In this document: piece by piece, positions 10,536 to 20,226 of the stretch | Layout of the letters: each line of letters begins with the position of its first letter | Position numbering within the stretch: position 1 is the first letter of the stretch | Source of the DNA: Pycnococcus provasolii | Lineage: Eukaryota > Chlorophyta > Pseudoscourfieldiophyceae > Pseudoscourfieldiales > Pycnococcaceae | Length of the DNA stretch: 64,000 nt | Direction: 5' to 3' | Assembly: GCA_938743325.2 (NCBI GenBank) | Contig: OW568889.1 | Coordinates: 186,001-250,000 of the forward strand | Position numbers and translations under genes: made by a program | The notes under the pieces: generated by a model | What the model was told of the DNA's origin: nothing | The model's database searches: none | Seen by the model: the letters and a program-made list of their open reading frames with translations, nothing else

Positions 10536-10840
10536 CTGAGTTCTCACCTCCTTAACAACGGTTCCCCACAAAGCATATCAGGTATAACCTCGACAGAACT
10601 GGTCCAAGGATTCCCCTTCGGGGTTTGATTCGGGGTTTGATTCGGGGGTTCACAGGCTATGTTAGAGTTTGTTTCCGATTGACGGAATGACGAAGCAGGC
10701 CGGTCCCTGAGCCTACGAAGCAGGCCGGTCCCTCACCTCACGAAGAAAGACGAAGCAGGCTTTTCCCCTCCCTCCCTCCCTCCCTCTTGTTTCAGGAATC
10801 ACTTTATTTCGGAAAAGCAGGCAAAGCACGCTACCCGGGT

Positions 10841-13069
10841 ATGGAATACCTCGCTTATTATGAGTCGACGGACGAGTCGTCCGTCGACGACGACGAAAAC
10901 CTTGACTTTTATCTTGCGGACGACGACGACGACGACGACGACGACGAGGAGGAGGATTCGCAGCAGCAACTTCTCCTGGAGATGAGCATGGACACAGACC
11001 TTCTTCAACACGGTGATGTCTCGTTCCCCTACTCTCACAACAACAATCAACCAGAAGGAGAAGAAGAAGACGACAACGACGACGACGGATCGAGCAGTGT
11101 GCAGAAACGCGTGCGTGCTCTCGTCCTGCAACACCTCAAGCACGCTCTCAAACAACAACATGCGGATGCCGCCGCTGCCGCAACAACAACAACAACAACC
11201 CCCCCTCCGCTCATGCGAACGTTCGCACGCCTGGACGCCAACCAGCAACCAGTCCCAGTCACCAGCGCCTTGAAATTCGCCGCGTCGTCAACTTTGAAAC
11301 CAAACCCGCTGTACGTGCGCACACTCGTCGTCATGGTCGCAGCATGCAACTTGATACGATCAAACAGCAAAAGGACAATTCGCAACCTGTATTACCAGCT
11401 CAAGACTCTCGCGCCGGTTGACTGCATAAAAGCCCTGGCTTCTTCCGCGACTGTCGAGAGCGATGCACGGCTCTCGGATCGCATACGCGAATGCTTCTTG
11501 AAACCGTCGTCGTCGTCGTCGTCGAACAACAACAACAACAGCAGCAGCAACCTCGAGGCTGCTGCAGCATCACCACCACCACCACCATCGCCGCTCTTTC
11601 CGGAAAGTCGGTCCGTCACATTTGCCGTGAAGAGCGCGTGCGCACTCCTGAAGTGTCGTCGCATGGACCTGCGCTTGTGCTGCTCACCCAAAGGCTCGTA
11701 CGCAGGCTGCCTTGTCGTGGACACCGCACGTGGCGCAAAGCTGGATGGAAAGACGACGGGAAATGGGGGCATTCTCATACCTGGAGACATCTCCGAGATT
11801 GCGGAGATGAAGGTGACGTGCAACTGCAAATTGGTCATCATTGTGGAGAAAGATGCCGTCTTCCAGCAACTCGTCGAGCAGAGAGTGTGGGATCGCATCG
11901 AAGGAGGCTGCGTCGTCGTCACAGCACGCGGCATGCCCGACCTGGCGACGCGTGCATTCTGCTGTCACCTACGCGCGGAAATGGATGCATGTATGCCTGC
12001 CAACGCGGTAGTTTTTCTTGGACTCGTGGACTGGAATCCTGCGGGACTCGCTATTGCAATGACGTACAAGTATGGCGGTGTGCATGGCGGTCGCGGCAAT
12101 GAACCACCACCACAGACGACGACGCCACAGAATGAGCGAGATGAGCAGCATGGGCAGGAGGAGATGAAGGAGCTGACCAATGAAGAAGAGATTGTGATGG
12201 CGACCAAAAAGCCGCGAGGTTGCGACGACGACGACGACGAGGAGGAGGAGGAGGAGGAGGAGGACTACAGCAAGGAGGCGAAGCGTCGAAGGGTTGGCGC
12301 TGGGGCTGGTGAAGGCGAGGCGAGGTCAGTGCCGATGTACTCGCCGTGGGGTGAGGACGAGACGAGAGTGATCATCGACTACCTGCAGAGGAAGGGCATG
12401 AACAACGGGTGCTGGGCATCCATCAGCAAGGAGCTTGGAACGGACCCTACGGAGGGCAAGCCGGTGCGCACGGGTGTGCAGGTGAAGGACCGCTGGCGCA
12501 ACTTGTGCATTGCCGCCGACCGGACGGACACGAAGAAGAGTCGCAATCCCGTCGCGGAGGACATTTTGGTGAGTGTGCGCAGCATTCGCACGCTGGCTAA
12601 CGGCAAGACGCCGCGGCAAGTTGGCAAGCTGGACGACGGCACCCCTAAGGAGAGCAAGGGCAAGGGCAAGGCGTCCGCCTCCAATCGGCGGGACGCAGTC
12701 TGCGCGGAGTCTGCGCGGTACGCGCTGGGCAGCAACTTCAAGCTGCTCGGCTTGCGAAAGTGCCACCTCGACCAGCTGCAGGCGGATGCTGACTACGCTG
12801 CTGCGATGGATGCTGCAGCGTTTGGGACTACCAGCGCCGTTCCTTCGACGACCGCAATCGCATTCCAGCCTCTCACGGAGCGCGATGAGGCGATGCTCTG
12901 CACGATCGTGGACGGCGCGTGGCTCGTCGCGCTCCCCGAGAACTATACCATTCTCAGCGAGGCAAAAGCCATGCGCAGGCGGAATGGTAAGGCGGAACTG
13001 GAGGTGGTACCAGACTTAGTGACTTTTGTCGCTAGCGAGGTGGAAAACGGCGAGTACGACGACTATTGA
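10841..13069 (+). CDS. SPO11: SPO11/topoisomerase VI A-like protein with a Myb-like domain inserted in the TOPRIM region
   Basis: 742 aa from the ATG at 10841. The N-terminus is acidic (Asp runs). A winged-helix part carries the SPO11 active-site context (SKRTIRNLYYQL) and the LRLCCSPKGSYAGCLVV strand. The TOPRIM half follows: KLVIIVEKDAVFQQLVEQRV, VVTARGMPDLATRAF, FLGLVDWNPAGLAIAMTYKYG. DWNPAG resembles plant SPO11-1 more than DADPHG of other family members. After KYGGVHGG about 195 residues are inserted: an Asp/Glu tract and a Myb/SANT-like domain (SPWGEDETRVIIDYLQ, VKDRWRNLC). The SPO11 C-terminus then resumes (YALGSNFKLLGLRKCHLDQL, LTERDEAML, KAELEVVPDLVTFV). SPO11 makes meiotic double-strand breaks by transesterification through the Tyr. 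A polypyrimidine-CAG at 10760-10795 looks like a splice acceptor, so an upstream exon is possible. Confidence 0.88.
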   Translation: MEYLAYYESTDESSVDDDENLDFYLADDDDDDDDDEEEDSQQQLLLEMSMDTDLLQHGDVSFPYSHNNNQPEGEEEDDNDDDGSSSVQKRVRALVLQHLKHALKQQHADAAAAATTTTTTPPPLMRTFARLDANQQPVPVTSALKFAASSTLKPNPLYVRTLVVMVAACNLIRSNSKRTIRNLYYQLKTLAPVDCIKALASSATVESDARLSDRIRECFLKPSSSSSSNNNNNSSSNLEAAAASPPPPPSPLFPESRSVTFAVKSACALLKCRRMDLRLCCSPKGSYAGCLVVDTARGAKLDGKTTGNGGILIPGDISEIAEMKVTCNCKLVIIVEKDAVFQQLVEQRVWDRIEGGCVVVTARGMPDLATRAFCCHLRAEMDACMPANAVVFLGLVDWNPAGLAIAMTYKYGGVHGGRGNEPPPQTTTPQNERDEQHGQEEMKELTNEEEIVMATKKPRGCDDDDDEEEEEEEEDYSKEAKRRRVGAGAGEGEARSVPMYSPWGEDETRVIIDYLQRKGMNNGCWASISKELGTDPTEGKPVRTGVQVKDRWRNLCIAADRTDTKKSRNPVAEDILVSVRSIRTLANGKTPRQVGKLDDGTPKESKGKGKASASNRRDAVCAESARYALGSNFKLLGLRKCHLDQLQADADYAAAMDAAAFGTTSAVPSTTAIAFQPLTERDEAMLCTIVDGAWLVALPENYTILSEAKAMRRRNGKAELEVVPDLVTFVASEVENGEYDDY

Positions 13070-13188
13070 CTCTAAATATTTGCAGGCGGAATGCTAAGGC
13101 GGAACTGGAGGTGGTACCAGACTTGGCGACATTTGTCGCTAGCGAGGTGGAATACGGCGAGTACGACGACTATTGACTCTAATTATTT
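12975..13188 (+). repeat. 107-bp tandem duplication of the SPO11 3' end
   Basis: 12975-13081, covering the last 31 codons, the stop and some 3' UTR, is repeated at 13082-13188 with a handful of substitutions. The second copy lies after the stop, so it is 3' UTR rather than coding. Confidence 0.92.
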
Positions 13189-13504
13189 AGTACTATTTAT
13201 TGATTGATTGATTTATAGTAAAAAAAAGTAAGCAACTCCAGGCATCGCCATCGCGGTCACGCGAAACGTCGCGACTGGCAGGGATTCAGACTTCGCGAAA
13301 CGATTGAATACACCAAACATTGCCATCGTGTGGGGGAAGTTGCCAGCCATGTGCATCTCCGTGGCATTTGCGGTAATGTTGAGCGTAAGGGACGACGAAC
13401 CCCTCAGCACGCCGTGCTTCGCGCTGGGATATGTAAGCCCGTGCTCAAGCCGCTGACTTGTCGAAGCTCCCAGACGAGCAGGCTTGTTCCCTGGTTCGTG
13501 ACTT

Positions 13505-14332
13505 TCAATGAATCGTTCGCAACGCCCCCAACCTGAACCGCGATGTGCAGCCCCCCACCAAGAACTTCCAGTTTTGGTGGCATCTCGCGGTCACCCAACA
13601 TGCGAACCGCGTCAATCTCCGCCTACGGAGGTGCACGAAACGAGACACGAAGCTTGCGCGTGCGTGTCCCGGTCGAGCGCAGCAGCTCGGAGTACGGCGT
13701 GACCGTCGCGCCGAGCCGCACAAGAGCGCCCACGCTGCCTGCAGCGCCGCCTGCGTGTCCGGCGCCTTGATCACCTTTGAGAACAACATGGTGAGTGCCG
13801 TGAGGCTGCGCAGCACCTCCAGCTGCAGCGCGACAGCCGCGTGGTCGCCGTCGTCGGCGCGCGGCGTTGCAAGCACAGCCGTCATGGCTGCGAGCCATGC
13901 GGGCAGCGTGGGTGCAAGCAGGCTCTCCGCCTTGGCCCGATTTTCCTTTTGTGACGCCATGAGTCCGAGCGTTCCGATGAAGGTTCTGAGCACGCTGAAC
14001 GCGCGCCGTCTTGCCTCCGACCCGTGTCCTCTTGACCCGTTCGCGATTGCGCACAGTTCAGGCAGCAGTGCCGGAGCGTAGAGTTCCACCTGCGTGTCGT
14101 CCACCTCGTCAGCAAGCAAGGACATGCACCTGAGAGATCCGGCGACGGCGCGCGCGGACGCTTCCGCGTGTCCTGGTACACCGTTTCCTTGGAGTAGGCT
14201 GACGAGCGCCGGCATGAGTGCCGGCCAGTGTTCTGGAAAGTCGAATTTGGCGACGGCTGCGATTGCCATCGCCGCCGCCGTTCTCAGTTTCGGCGCGGCG
14301 TCCGCGAGTCCGGGTAGGATGGCGGCGCGCAC
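13505..14332 (-). pseudogene. Importin-9-like HEAT-repeat fragment
   Basis: The frame begins without ATG directly after a stop at about 14335. It reads like the N-terminal HEAT region of importin-9/Kap114 nuclear transport receptors: LADAAPKLRTAAAMAIAAVA, FDFPEHWPALMPALVSLL, VELYAPALLPELCAIA. After AALQAAWALL (about 13725) sense continues only in another frame (LVRLGATVTPYSELLRSTG), which ends at a stop at 13623. Two more protein-like stretches follow in two frames (13404-13601 and 13213-13410). The first 90 or so residues and the C-terminal bulk of the family are missing. I read this as a decayed fragment; a missed intron is possible at the frame change. Confidence 0.6.
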
Positions 14333-14427
14333 GGCTTATTTATCTGCGTCGCTGATTTGCTGCTGCCGTGTTGGTGTCGTATCGTCCGTTCCTGCAGCGG
14401 GACACTACAGTGTCTTGACGAGTCATT

Positions 14428-14625
14428 TCAACAGGACACGACGGGCGCGGATGTGTCAACGATCCATGGCGTCGCCGACGAGGGAGTTCCCACATTACCC
14501 GCGCGGTCGACGGCGCGCACGTCAAACGTGTGCGTGCCGTCGAGCAGGCTGAGGTACCGCCAAGGCGATGTGCACGGCAGGTAGTCGCCTCCGTCGAGCG
14601 AGCACTCGAAGTGGCTCACTCCGCT
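14428..14625 (-). pseudogene. Bacterial-Ig-like repeat fragment of a surface protein
   Basis: The last 60 or so codons of a minus frame give a typical Ig-like repeat: FECSLDGGDYLPCTSPWRY, LLDGTHTFDVRAVDRAGNV and PWIVDTSAPVVSC. The repeat is usual in large secreted or adhesin-like proteins. Upstream (14630-14832) the frame is low complexity with no signal peptide, and it overlaps the TOM22 promoter and start on the other strand. It looks like a stray piece of a larger gene. Confidence 0.5.
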
Positions 14626-14807
14626 CTCCTCGCCAGAGGACCGAGGAGCCCGGGCAGACCCAGGGGGGGTGGCGGCGCTCCCTGTTCTGTTCCTCTCCCC
14701 CTTGTGCTCGTACGTTCCCCTCGGCCCCTGTCCCCTGGACGTCCCACCACGCGCACTCGCCGTCGTCGTCGTCGTTTCACACAACAACCAGGTCAGTCTC
14801 TTCGAAG

Positions 14808-15044
14808 ATGTCCGAGCTCGTCGCGTCGGCATCTCAGGCGCTCTCCACTCTAACGAACAACAAGCCCGTGCGCAAGTGGCTGTTCGCGACGGGCAAGGCG
14901 GCTTGGATCCTCGGCAGCAGTCTGCTCGTGGTTGTGGTTCCGCTCGTGATTGAGTTGGATCGCGAGCAGCAGCTGATGGAGATGGAGAACCAGCAGTTGG
15001 GCGTGCTGACGCAACCCGCTGGTGCGCAGGGGGGTGCCCAATAG
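14808..15044 (+). CDS. TOM22: Mitochondrial import receptor subunit TOM22 (plant TOM9 type)
   Basis: 78 aa from ATG at 14808. The TOM22 signature is clear: a short N-terminal cytosolic part, KAAWILGSSLLVVVVPLVIE as a single transmembrane span with the conserved Pro, then a short intermembrane-space tail DREQQLMEMENQQLGV. Small size and lack of a large acidic receptor domain match the plant/green-algal TOM9 form. It anchors the TOM complex in the outer membrane and docks TOM20 and TOM40. A longer in-frame start at 14568 is GC-rich and lacks support. Confidence 0.85.
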   Translation: MSELVASASQALSTLTNNKPVRKWLFATGKAAWILGSSLLVVVVPLVIELDREQQLMEMENQQLGVLTQPAGAQGGAQ

Positions 15045-15375
15045 CTGGAACTGCTCATTCTGTAATGGAGTTTCCTTCCTACCAAGGTGTGCAACAGTCC
15101 CTCGTCGTCCATTCACGCCAACAACAATCGCGCGCCCTGCCATTCCCAATTTCCACACGACCGTTCTCTCACAGGTTCACTCACGCGTATGCACGGAGCG
15201 CTCGCTCGTTGTCCCACGCTAAACGCTAACGAGAGCCTGTTTTGTATACGAACGGAGAGATAATATTTATGGAGGGAAAAGAGTCGCCATAGGCGTCGTC
15301 ATGGGTGTCGGGGGCAGAACGGGAAGACACCACTAGCCCTAACCCTAACCCTAACACCCATTTTGTGGTAAAGGT
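15045..15375. other. Intergenic region TOM22 to chlorophyllase
   Basis: No ORF with protein character. It contains the CCCTAA array at 15337-15355 just before the next start codon. Confidence 0.6.
15337..15355 (+). promoter_or_regulatory. CCCTAA box upstream of the chlorophyllase-like gene
   Basis: Three CCCTAA units end about 20 bp before the ATG at 15376, on the coding strand. Plant telo boxes (AAACCCTAA) are known promoter elements of growth genes; the regulatory role here is inference from position and recurrence. Confidence 0.5.
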
Positions 15376-16401
15376 ATGGCGCCGCCGCTGCCGCCGAACC
15401 ACGCGTGTCGTCATGGTGTGCAGTTGCAGCGCCGTCCGTTCCTGCACGGCGTAAGCCACCTCGCGTGGGCCGCCGCCTTGCCTGCGCCACCCGCCTCCGC
15501 CAAACTAGCAACCTCGTACGTGCAGCCAGGACCGTACGCCGTCAACAGCACATCTGAGTTGGTCGCGGAATCTGTATCAGTGAACGTGTTCACACCGGAT
15601 TCAGCCAAAAAAGGCGCGCCGATCTTCCTCTTCACGCCGGGTTTCCAGTGCAAGTCAAGCCAATACGACGGCCTAATGAAACATGTTGCAAGCCACGGGT
15701 TTGTTGCAGCCAGCTACGACGTCAACGGCATCACGGGGAAAGACACCGATCTAGTGCGCGTGGACGCCGCGCAAAAGCTCGTCGACGCGCTTCTCGACAG
15801 GACAACGACGACGACGCTCGTCCTTGCGGGCCACTCGAGAGGTGCGAAGCTATCGGCGCTGCTAGCAACGAAACTGCCTTCGACGAGCGCGCTTCTCCTC
15901 ATCGATCCGGTGGACGCCTCTTCCTTTGCACCAATTTCCGACGAGTACCCGAGCGCGCTGCAGGCGATCCGAGACTCGTCGACTCAGTGGAGCGCCGCGG
16001 CAGTCATATGCGCGGACCGTGCGGGTGCTTGCGCGCCTGTTGGTGTGGACGGCGATGCCTTTTATGACGTCATGGCACGGGGCAAGCATGCGCGGTCTCT
16101 GATTCGGATACGTGCATCGGATGCCACGCACTTCGGCGCATTGGACGCCGTAACGTTCACGCAGGCGAGCGCGTGTCCTGGTGTTGCGACGCGGCGTGGA
16201 GCTGACGAGTATCGCCTGAGCACGCGTGCTGTCGCTTGCGGCGTATGCGCTTCCGCACTTGGCGAGAAGGACGCCCTTTTTTTGGTAAGTCGCGAGCTGA
16301 CTGCGCTGGACGCCGCGAACGCCGACGAGGAGGTCGAGGGAAAATCGCGGTACGCGGCTCGCTGGCGCGGCGGCCGTCGCCTCGTCGTCGACACGTTGTG
16401 A
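15376..16401 (+). CDS. Chlorophyllase-like alpha/beta hydrolase
   Basis: 341 aa, ATG at 15376. The first 45 residues are basic and Ala-rich and could be a plastid leader. Family motifs: QPGPYAV, FLFTPGFQCKSSQYDGLMKH, VASHGFVAASYDVNG, the nucleophile elbow AGHSRGAKLSALLA with catalytic Ser, LLLIDPVDAS with the probable Asp, and DATHFGALD with the probable His. Chlorophyllase removes phytol from chlorophyll (EC 3.1.1.14). The second Gly of the usual GHSRGG is Ala here, which is mild. A related carboxylesterase is the main alternative. The gene is unspliced. Confidence 0.78.
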   Translation: MAPPLPPNHACRHGVQLQRRPFLHGVSHLAWAAALPAPPASAKLATSYVQPGPYAVNSTSELVAESVSVNVFTPDSAKKGAPIFLFTPGFQCKSSQYDGLMKHVASHGFVAASYDVNGITGKDTDLVRVDAAQKLVDALLDRTTTTTLVLAGHSRGAKLSALLATKLPSTSALLLIDPVDASSFAPISDEYPSALQAIRDSSTQWSAAAVICADRAGACAPVGVDGDAFYDVMARGKHARSLIRIRASDATHFGALDAVTFTQASACPGVATRRGADEYRLSTRAVACGVCASALGEKDALFLVSRELTALDAANADEEVEGKSRYAARWRGGRRLVVDTL

Positions 16402-16459
16402 GAAGGAAAAAGCAAATGTATTACTAGCCTATATTACACTTCATTGTACTTTCAGTCTT

Positions 16460-17044
16460 TTACCCGTGGAACAGCGTCGCCTTCCGCACCGCTTCGTGGA
16501 ACGCGTCTTCCGTGATTCCCCCCTGAAGGTGTCTGTCCGCGTGTTCGACGGCGGCGTCTAGTTCTTCGTCGGTGACGTCGTCGATTCCCGCCTCCCTTGC
16601 CGCCCTGCGCAGTTGCTGCGTCGTCAAGACCGCGTTTCCTTCGGACCCTTGCAGTAGTTGGAAAGCCGCTCGCATTTCCTTCTCCGCGGACCTCGCGGAA
16701 ACCTTCTGGCACATGAGTGCGACGAATTCGTCAAGGCTGACGTCCCCGCTTCCGTCTTTGTCAAGGTCAGCGATGAACTGCGTCACTTCTTCTCTAGAGG
16801 GGTCATATCCGAGTGCTCTAAGTGCTTGTTTCAGTTCACGCGCATCTAAAACACCGGATTGGTCACGGTCAAAGACCCGAAACACATTCTGGAGCTCCCA
16901 CAGGTGGTCATCCGTTAACATCTCACTGGAAAGAGTATCCATAGATTGACGAGAACGAATGTGACGAGTTAAGTCATGGTATGATGAAGCAGCTCCGGCA
17001 GCAGGTGGACTATTTGACTTGTTCTTGGCAGAAGAAGACGCCAT
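16460..17044 (-). CDS. Centrin/caltractin-like EF-hand protein
   Basis: 194 aa, ATG at 17044. A 40-residue Ser-rich N-terminus precedes four EF-hand units of centrin/calmodulin layout. EF1 (loop residues 59-70, DRDQSGVLDARE) and EF2 (95-106, DKDGSGDVSLDE) have all Ca2+ ligands. EF3 (LLQGSEGNAVLTTQQL) and EF4 (ADRHLQGGITEDAF) are degenerate. Centrins work at basal bodies and in nuclear export. With only two working sites this could be a divergent centrin or another calmodulin-like protein. It is transcribed away from the TBC gene, with a shared CCCTAA array between them. Confidence 0.8.
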   Translation of the reverse strand: MASSSAKNKSNSPPAAGAASSYHDLTRHIRSRQSMDTLSSEMLTDDHLWELQNVFRVFDRDQSGVLDARELKQALRALGYDPSREEVTQFIADLDKDGSGDVSLDEFVALMCQKVSARSAEKEMRAAFQLLQGSEGNAVLTTQQLRRAAREAGIDDVTDEELDAAVEHADRHLQGGITEDAFHEAVRKATLFHG

Positions 17045-17130
17045 GACCCGGAATTCCGGAGACGACGGACCACCTGGAGATGAACAACAGGAAAATGGGA
17101 ACAGGAACAGGAAAAGGAAAGGGGAGGTGA

Positions 17131-17141
17131 TAACCCTAACC

Positions 17142-17174
<33 letters not shown>

Positions 17175-17175
17175 G
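17131..17175 (+). promoter_or_regulatory. CCCTAA array between divergent genes
   Basis: About seven CCCTAA units, one with an extra A, lie 87 bp upstream of the centrin-like start and 240 bp upstream of the TBC start. The C-rich strand is the coding strand of the TBC gene. An interstitial telomere relic is the alternative explanation. Confidence 0.5.
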
Positions 17176-17415
17176 ACTGGTTTGTTTTCTTACTTCTTCT
17201 TATTAGGAGGCCCCCATTAAAAAAAAAAAATAAAAAATAAGAGTTACCAGTTGTTGTTTTTTACGAGGAAATTGTGGGGATCCGTCCTAGGGTAGCCTCA
17301 CCGAACGGTGTATGGAACTTCACCCCCCCCCCCCCGCTTTTCTGTGTGTTTCTTTGCCGTAAAGCCGTGTCAGCTTTCATTCTTGAAAAATAATAATAAT
17401 AAACGTTTGTGCTCA

Positions 17416-19944
17416 ATGTCCGTGCTTCTGCCTGTAGAGGATGCGTTCCGACTCGTGCTGGGTGCTCATGGTGCTCGTGAGCTTGGGAACGCGGGTGTAG
17501 CTTCTTCACCACCTCATTCTCATTCTCATTCTCATTCTCGGGTTAGTAGAGCCTCGTCATCATCGGCGTCTGCTTCGGCATCTGCTTCGGCATCTGCATC
17601 GGCATCTGCTTCGGCATCTGCACCTGCTTCGGAAGCATTACCCGGGGCGGCGGCTTTTTCTTCTTCTTATTCTCCTGCATCACCATCATCGTCATTTCAG
17701 TCGTCGTCATCGTCGTCGAAAGATAACGCCTTTGAGACGTTATTTGCGAGAGATAACGTGTGCATACAACTCACGCAAAACGCGCGAATCGCGGGACGAA
17801 TCACACTCACGCGCAATGCTCACGTACACGGACCCGCGTTCCTCGCGTGGCTGCCGTACAACAGCGGGGGGGCTGCCGCAACGTCGTCCATCGCACTGCC
17901 CAAAACAACAACAACAACAACAAAATCCGCAAACGCTGTAGCAAACACAGCTGCAGGGCCGTCAACATCAACGTCAACCACAACGACGTCATCATCTTCA
18001 GGGAAAAATAACAAACACATGTACGCCGTTCACCCCACGTGCATCTCAGAAATACACTCCATACACCAAAAAGCTCCGCCGTTTCGCACATTCGCACGCT
18101 CGTTCGCAAGCATCACGTTCGTTCTCCACCACAACCACGAAACACTGCCAACCTTCTTCTTCGTAGGAGGAGGAACGCGCGAAATGTTAGGTGCTCTCGC
18201 GAGCGTTGCACGACTCACGCAAAGCGCGGAAGACCCAACCATCTTGCTGGTGAACGACCTCGCCGACCCACTCAGCAGAAGCCTCGTGGGACTCGACCTT
18301 GCTTTGACGGGTGCACTGCCTCCGATGGCACACCACCACTCTCAGCAGCAGCACCAGCGGCGCTCCGTCTCTAGTCCGGTTCAAAGAGGTGGTGGTGGTG
18401 GTGGTAATGACGACCTGCCAATCGTGCAGGGTTTCACCGCTTTCTTAGGAGCTGCCGCAGCGGCGGCAACCGACATCATCAACGACATCGACAACATGTT
18501 CGTAAGCAAGGCTGAAGCTGGAGCCAACGCTACAGAGGAAGTGGTCGCAGCAGCGGAAGGAGAGAGGGAGGAAGATGCAGCAGCTCGCCTTCGTGCGACG
18601 AGCTCGGCGTCAGCGGCGGAGCACGGCGACCTGGGATCGTTCGTCATCCTGAAAGATGCACCGCCGTCCGGTGATGGCGGCACCAGGGCCCGGATGGTGC
18701 ACCAGCTGGCCATGGTTCACGAGGAACCGCCGGTGACGGCGCGCGAGCTGTCAACGTTCCTCGACGAGGAAGGACGAATGTGCACGCCGTCGGCGGTGCT
18801 GCGTCGCGTGTTCCGCGGCGGCTTAGAGTCGTCTACACCCTCGACATCGGCACCGGAGCTTGCACCACCTTCCGCCCTGCAGCGCGACGTGTGGGCTCTT
18901 CTGCTAGGCTTGTACGGCGATCCACAGGCGACGCCCGCGGAGCGCGCGGAGACGTTAAAGGCGAAGCGACGCCGCTACGCCGAGCTGCGAATGCAGTGGT
19001 CATCGATCGATGAAACGCAGGCGCGGCGCTTCTCCAAGTTCCGCGAGCGTCGACAGCAGATTGACAAGGATGTTCCACGAACGGATAGCGCGCATCCGTA
19101 CTTCAACGGCTACGTCGTTGACGAAGCGGAGGTGGCAGCCCTCGTTGCCAGAAATCGACGTGCGAGCAGCGGCGCGTCGCGCGCAAGCAGGAGCAGCAGC
19201 ATAGAGGGCGGGGGTGCCGAAGCGGAACCAATTGTGGACGAAGACGCGGCACCTGGCGTGGGAAACTACTCGCACGAGCTCAAGGCGCATCGCCTAGACA
19301 TGCTCCGAGGACTTCTCCTCACGTACGGCATGTACCACTTCGACTTGGGATACTGCCAGGGCATGAGTGACGTCGCGTCGCTTCTGCTGAGCGTAATGGA
19401 CAACGAGGCGGACGCGTTCTGGTGCTTCGTGCAGGTGATGGATGTTCACGGCTTTGCCGACAATTTTCTCAGCGACGAGAACGGCATGGCGCGCCAGCTG
19501 GCGAGCGTCCGAGACCTGCTCGCGCTCGCCGACGCGGAGCTTATGGCACATCTCGAATCGATTGAGGCGGACAACCTGTTTTTCCTGTACCGCTGGGTGC
19601 TGCTTCGCTTCAAGCGTGAACTCCTGCTCGAGGAGGCAACGCGGCTGTGGGAGGTTCTCTTCTGCTCGCACGAAAGCCTCGAGGGTCTTGACGTGGGAAC
19701 GTTTCACCTGTACCTCGCTGCGGCACTCGTCACTATCCACCGCGATGCACTGCTGCGTGCGGAGAGCCTCGACGACTGCCTGCGTTGGGCGAACAGCCTC
19801 AAGGAATGCCTGCCACTCGCCGAGGGCCTTCGGCGTGCGGAGAGTTTAGTGATGGAGCTCGGCACGAAAGGTCGCGAGGCGGTTGCACCGTGCGTTGCTG
19901 ATGTCGACGGCGGCGGCGGCGGCGGTGGTGGTGTCGATCATTAA
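17416..19944 (+). CDS. TBC-domain RabGAP, TBC1D15/Gyp7-like
   Basis: 842 aa from ATG at 17416. The N-terminus has a Ser/Ala repeat (SASASASA), then a TBC1D15-type Rab-binding/PH-like domain (VHPTCISEIHSIHQ, RSFASITFVLHHN, LPTFFFVGGGTREML). The C-terminal TBC domain has both catalytic fingers: Arg in IDKDVPRTD (about 19060-19085) and Gln in YCQGMSD (about 19350-19370). LQRDVWALLLGLY and FWCFVQVMD are typical. Such proteins accelerate GTP hydrolysis by Rab7-class GTPases on late endosomes and mitochondria. A Gly run closes the protein. The upstream reading to 17308 starts at GTG and covers a C-run, so it was not used. Confidence 0.9.
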   Translation: MSVLLPVEDAFRLVLGAHGARELGNAGVASSPPHSHSHSHSRVSRASSSSASASASASASASASASASAPASEALPGAAAFSSSYSPASPSSSFQSSSSSSKDNAFETLFARDNVCIQLTQNARIAGRITLTRNAHVHGPAFLAWLPYNSGGAAATSSIALPKTTTTTTKSANAVANTAAGPSTSTSTTTTSSSSGKNNKHMYAVHPTCISEIHSIHQKAPPFRTFARSFASITFVLHHNHETLPTFFFVGGGTREMLGALASVARLTQSAEDPTILLVNDLADPLSRSLVGLDLALTGALPPMAHHHSQQQHQRRSVSSPVQRGGGGGGNDDLPIVQGFTAFLGAAAAAATDIINDIDNMFVSKAEAGANATEEVVAAAEGEREEDAAARLRATSSASAAEHGDLGSFVILKDAPPSGDGGTRARMVHQLAMVHEEPPVTARELSTFLDEEGRMCTPSAVLRRVFRGGLESSTPSTSAPELAPPSALQRDVWALLLGLYGDPQATPAERAETLKAKRRRYAELRMQWSSIDETQARRFSKFRERRQQIDKDVPRTDSAHPYFNGYVVDEAEVAALVARNRRASSGASRASRSSSIEGGGAEAEPIVDEDAAPGVGNYSHELKAHRLDMLRGLLLTYGMYHFDLGYCQGMSDVASLLLSVMDNEADAFWCFVQVMDVHGFADNFLSDENGMARQLASVRDLLALADAELMAHLESIEADNLFFLYRWVLLRFKRELLLEEATRLWEVLFCSHESLEGLDVGTFHLYLAAALVTIHRDALLRAESLDDCLRWANSLKECLPLAEGLRRAESLVMELGTKGREAVAPCVADVDGGGGGGGGVDH

Positions 19945-20226
19945 TATTTGCACACTGCGAAAAGGGGACGGAGATGTCAATCGTGATGGTGGGTTATAAG
20001 GGGTGGATTTCTCTCCTGTGCCCTGTTGTTTTGGGGAACTGTGACATCCTCCCCTGGCAGCCTGGGGATCCACCATTACATATTAATAGATCTATCTAGT
20101 GAAAATTAAAAAATTATTCCTCATGTTTACTAAAACGTTTTTTATTCCTTAATTCAGATAGTGACGATAGTAGTCACTAAACTTATCTGTCCCTTAAACC
20201 GCGATAGTTTTTTTTTCTTACTTTTT

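Larger units (their letters stand above)
8195..10786. other. 2.6-kb non-genic repeat-rich tract
   Basis: No convincing gene on either strand. Contents: pyrimidine tract near 8225, a CCCCGGGG-paired hairpin near 8480, GA-rich tract 9000-9055, CTTT repeats 9119-9140, decayed tandem units 9270-9400 (gccgagattctgcc-like), three hairpins listed separately, GAC/GGC repeats 9935-10070, and repeated gacgaagcaggccggtccct units 10683-10765. Part of this could be the untranslated 3' end or LTR of the Copia element, but no terminal repeat is visible. Confidence 0.6.
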
